The notes beneath the pieces are model-generated. The model saw only the letters and a list, made by a program, of their open reading frames with translations, had not been told where the DNA came from and did not search any database. Position numbers and translations under genes: made by a program. From Myxococcales bacterium (lineage in GTDB: Bacteria > Myxococcota_A > Polyangia > Polyangiales > Polyangiaceae): a stretch of 7,533 nucleotides of DNA. This document shows, one piece after another, positions 5,558 through 7,533 of the stretch (position 1 is its first letter; each line of letters begins with the position of its first letter). The stretch covers positions 1 to 7,533 of the forward strand of contig JAAFHJ010000229.1 in NCBI GenBank assembly GCA_013298325.1. The letters are read 5' to 3'.

Positions 5558-6979
5558 TCAAAGGACCTCCAAGTACCCCTTGGAGGTCTTTTCGCGAATG
5601 AGCTTCGCCGCTTCCGTCTCCGCCTGGGCGTCGGTCGCGAACTCCTTCAGCGTCGTCTGGCCGCCGCTGCCGATCTTCCCGTAGCGGACCTTGAACGAGG
5701 CACCGGTGCGGGTGATTTCCCAGAACTTCTGAGAAGTTGCATCGCGGAACTCAAAGAGGCGTTTTCGCGGCGGACCGCCGACACCGGATCCAGCGACCGG
5801 CTCGGCGACCGCGGCGGCGACCGGAGGCACGGCGGCGACCGGAGGCACGGCGGCGACCGGAGGCGCGGCGGCGACCGGCTTTCGACCGGGATCGACGGCG
5901 GTCGCCCCCTTCAAGGCCGGGGCGACGGTCGGGTCGTGGTCGATCCGTTCGCCGATGTAGGACGGGAACCGGGGGACGCCGCCGTCGGAGAGCTCTTGGT
6001 AGCGGAAGGTGATCACGGCGCCGAGGGCGGGCGGGGCATTTCGCTCGGCATCCGAGAGGCCGGTACCGACGGAAAAGCGTGTTCCATCGGGGAGTTCCAC
6101 AAGTAGCGCACCGACGCGCCCTTTGTGGCGACCGGCGCCGGCCACGTAGTCGACGACCGTCGCCTCGGCGTCGTGGAAACGCTTCACCTTGAGGAGCGTC
6201 GTGCTCCGCCCCGCCTCGTAGCGGGACTTCGGCTTCCGAAGCATCAGCCCTTCGCCGCCGAGGGCGTCAATCCGATCGAGTTCGGCGCGGAGATCGGCCT
6301 CTCCGGCGCAGCGTCGGTGGCTGTGGGGGCGCGCGTAGGGGTGCTTTTCGCCGCCGAGGAGTTCCTCAAGGTGGGCGACCCGCTCTTCAAAAGGGCCGCC
6401 ATGGGCCGGCGCATCAAAGACCAGGAATTGAAGTTCCTTCCACAAGGGGGAATGATCCTGGCGTTTGACGATGCCGACCGTCCTCTGAAATTTCTTCCGA
6501 CCGCCAAAGAGTTCGCCATCCAGGGGGACGTTCGGCAGATCTTGAGTGAACCAGGGCGGGGCGAAGAAGCGATTGCCGAGCCGGGAAATAAAGGAGGCCC
6601 CGTCCCAATAGGCTCGAACTCCATCGAGTTTCTCGCTCAGCCACCAGTCGGTCAAATCGATATCCCCCTCCCACGAATGGGCAAGGAGAAGCGGCGGCGC
6701 GGTCTCTTTCGCGCCGCTCGGCTTCGCCCGCTCGGGGAGAACGCCGTTCTCGTCGGGGGTGGCACCCGCTCGCGCAGCCGCTTCCGTCAAACGAAGTTCC
6801 TCGGCAGCATCGCCGCGAAGTGCGCGGAGATGCTTGCAGGTCCGCCGCTCAATGGGCGTCGACTGATTTCGCCAGGCCGGGCACGAGCAGGCGTAGACGC
6901 CGCCCGTATTTTTTAGCACATACGGGAGTTTACCGGAGCCCTGAACTTCGACAGACTCCCCATCGGCGAGATCGGCCAT
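5558..6979 (-). CDS. ATP-dependent DNA ligase: SWIM zinc finger, Lig E-like core, WGR domain
   Basis: 473 residues. It should seal nicks in duplex DNA through a lysyl-AMP intermediate. Residues 20-55 hold a SWIM-type zinc finger (CSC...CKH: Cys31, Cys33, Cys48, His50) for DNA or protein binding. The nucleotidyltransferase domain runs from about 96 to 267: motif I SEKLDGVR (adenylated Lys117), LDGELFGG (motif III), VFDAP (IIIa), EGLMLRK (motif IV, Glu243) and LLKVKRF (motif V, Lys264 and Lys266). An OB fold at about 270-347 ends with RFPSYIGERID, a motif VI-like segment. The wording is closest to minimal Lig E-type ligases, but there is no signal peptide, so it should be cytoplasmic. A linker of VPPVAA repeats (365-405) leads to a WGR domain at 407-471 (FWEITR, VRYGKIGSGGQ), a fold that in PARPs senses DNA breaks. 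Start: ATG with AGAGG five bases upstream. It lies 15 nt behind a partial gene, in a probable operon. A role in DNA repair is inferred. Confidence 0.93.
   Translation of the reverse strand: MADLADGESVEVQGSGKLPYVLKNTGGVYACSCPAWRNQSTPIERRTCKHLRALRGDAAEELRLTEAAARAGATPDENGVLPERAKPSGAKETAPPLLLAHSWEGDIDLTDWWLSEKLDGVRAYWDGASFISRLGNRFFAPPWFTQDLPNVPLDGELFGGRKKFQRTVGIVKRQDHSPLWKELQFLVFDAPAHGGPFEERVAHLEELLGGEKHPYARPHSHRRCAGEADLRAELDRIDALGGEGLMLRKPKSRYEAGRSTTLLKVKRFHDAEATVVDYVAGAGRHKGRVGALLVELPDGTRFSVGTGLSDAERNAPPALGAVITFRYQELSDGGVPRFPSYIGERIDHDPTVAPALKGATAVDPGRKPVAAAPPVAAVPPVAAVPPVAAAVAEPVAGSGVGGPPRKRLFEFRDATSQKFWEITRTGASFKVRYGKIGSGGQTTLKEFATDAQAETEAAKLIREKTSKGYLEVL
5560..5592 (+). terminator. Rho-independent terminator of the LNS2 gene, inside the end of the ligase gene
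   Basis: A perfect 10-bp stem (GACCTCCAAG at 5564-5573 pairing with CTTGGAGGTC at 5579-5588) encloses a 5-base loop and is followed directly by TTTT. An A-rich flank at 5560-5562 can lengthen the stem. It starts seven bases after the LNS2 stop at the stem base. Read on the minus strand the hairpin is followed by CTTTGAG, a poor U-tract, so it would work mainly for the plus gene. It occupies codons for the ligase's final residues. Confidence 0.85.
5814..5878 (-). repeat. Tandem 18-bp repeat in the ligase linker
   Basis: About 3.6 head-to-tail copies of an 18-bp unit, GCGGCGACCGGAGGCACG on the plus strand. The third copy has one change (GCG for ACG at its end) and the last copy is cut to 11 bases. 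Each copy codes VPPVAA on the minus strand, in the flexible spacer between the OB fold and the WGR domain. Copy number may vary between strains. Confidence 0.9.
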
Positions 6980-6984
6980 CGCTA

Positions 6985-6989
6985 CCTCT
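6985..6989 (-). promoter_or_regulatory. Ribosome binding site of the ligase gene
   Basis: AGAGG on the minus strand, five bases before the ATG and inside the 15-nt gap after the upstream stop codon. It fixes the ligase start at 6979 and hence the conclusion that the protein begins directly before the SWIM finger, without a signal peptide. Confidence 0.7.
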
Positions 6990-6994
6990 TTCCG

Positions 6995-7533
6995 TCAGAG
7001 CGGGGTCACACGGACGTTGTCAAAGCAGACGTGCGCGTCCCAGTCATTGAAGGCAAAGTGATCGTGACCGATGCCACTCAAAGGGCTTTGATCGGCGAAG
7101 TTTAGATACTCCTGACCGTTCACAAACCAACGAACCGTTTTGCCGTCGCTCCGTTCAACCTTGAACTTGTAGGCTTGGGCGACCGACACCGGGTGTTCCC
7201 GCGGATCGTCACTGTCGCGATCAACCTTGATTTCCTTACGATTTGCACCGTGCTCATCGAGGCGCGCGATGGCGTGGATGGTGTTCTTCCAGCCACCGTA
7301 AATCACGAGGTAGCTCGTTGCGTTGTTGTAGCTGACGGTCGTTGCCGCACTGCGGCCGTCCCCCCACACCTCGGCCTTTAGGTCGCCTTCGGCGGAGTCG
7401 GTGGTCGCTTCGAACTCGATACGCGCATTGATCGGAATCGGGCGCGTCATCCAGACGCCGTGGTTGCGCGCCGCTTTTCCGCAGAGCTTCCCGTTCTCGA
7501 TGCGCCACGCGTTCGTCTTGACCGGGTTCCAGT
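6995..7533 (-). CDS. Partial gene: C-terminal LamG/concanavalin-like beta-sandwich domain
   Basis: The frame is open to the window edge, so the 5' end is missing; 178 residues are visible. An internal ATG at 7450 would give 151 residues, but the same frame continues upstream with sequence that fits the domain (NAWRIENGKLCGKAARNHGV), so that ATG is not the start. The pattern is a jelly-roll of the LamG/DUF1080 kind: a Trp-rich first strand with IENGKL, then NARIEFEATTDS, LKAEVWGDGRS, YLVIYGGWKN, a polar loop, YKFKVERSDGKTVRWFVNG and a closing strand FDNVRVTPL. Such domains bind carbohydrate or act as C-terminal modules of exported or signalling proteins. Which protein this belongs to cannot be told here. 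It lies 15 nt upstream of the ligase gene, so the two are probably co-transcribed, although no functional tie is obvious. Confidence 0.8.
   Translation of the reverse strand, partial: WNPVKTNAWRIENGKLCGKAARNHGVWMTRPIPINARIEFEATTDSAEGDLKAEVWGDGRSAATTVSYNNATSYLVIYGGWKNTIHAIARLDEHGANRKEIKVDRDSDDPREHPVSVAQAYKFKVERSDGKTVRWFVNGQEYLNFADQSPLSGIGHDHFAFNDWDAHVCFDNVRVTPL

Noticed and set aside
6125..6916. 263-codon plus-strand frame opposite the ligase core
   Set aside because: The minus frame carries all ligase motifs; this one is its antisense shadow.

Overview
The window is GC-rich, densely coded bacterial DNA from a Gram-negative organism with many exported lipoproteins. The gene types fit a myxobacterium-like lineage (Myxococcota, perhaps Polyangia): a SWIM/WGR DNA ligase, large lipoproteins with catalytic domains, and an outer-membrane protein with a long Pro/Glu/Lys linker. 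This assignment is inferred from gene style; no marker gene is present. There is no rRNA, tRNA, CRISPR array or insertion sequence, and no sign of recent transfer.

Left half (1-4352, minus strand). Four genes run leftwards as a tight putative operon: a 70-residue hypothetical protein with a Lys4-Asp6 tract, an exported protein with an N-terminal alpha/beta domain and a beta-rich (probably barrel) C-terminus, the tRNA t6A ATPase TsaE, and a large lipoprotein with a C-terminal PHP metallohydrolase domain of the CehA/McbA type. The gaps are 13, 8 and 3 nt. The housekeeping gene tsaE is thus sandwiched between two envelope-protein genes.

Middle (4353-5556). A 145-bp divergent intergenic region separates that operon from a plus-strand lipoprotein gene. 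Its product carries an LNS2 (lipin-type) HAD phosphatase domain with all recognisable catalytic motifs, predicted to act outside the cytoplasm.

Right half (5558-7533, minus strand). A gene cut by the window edge encodes a beta-rich LamG/concanavalin-like domain. Fifteen nt downstream of it lies a 473-residue ATP-dependent DNA ligase with the order SWIM zinc finger, Lig E-like minimal ligase core (nucleotidyltransferase plus OB fold), Ala/Pro/Val-repeat linker, WGR domain. Its stop codon and that of the LNS2 gene face each other with a single base between them. The strong terminator hairpin for the LNS2 gene lies inside the ligase's last codons.

The most unusual items are the SWIM-ligase-WGR fusion, the exported lipin-type phosphatase and the terminator embedded in coding sequence. 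I do not see a clear new multi-gene system. The genes look like neighbouring transcription units rather than one pathway.
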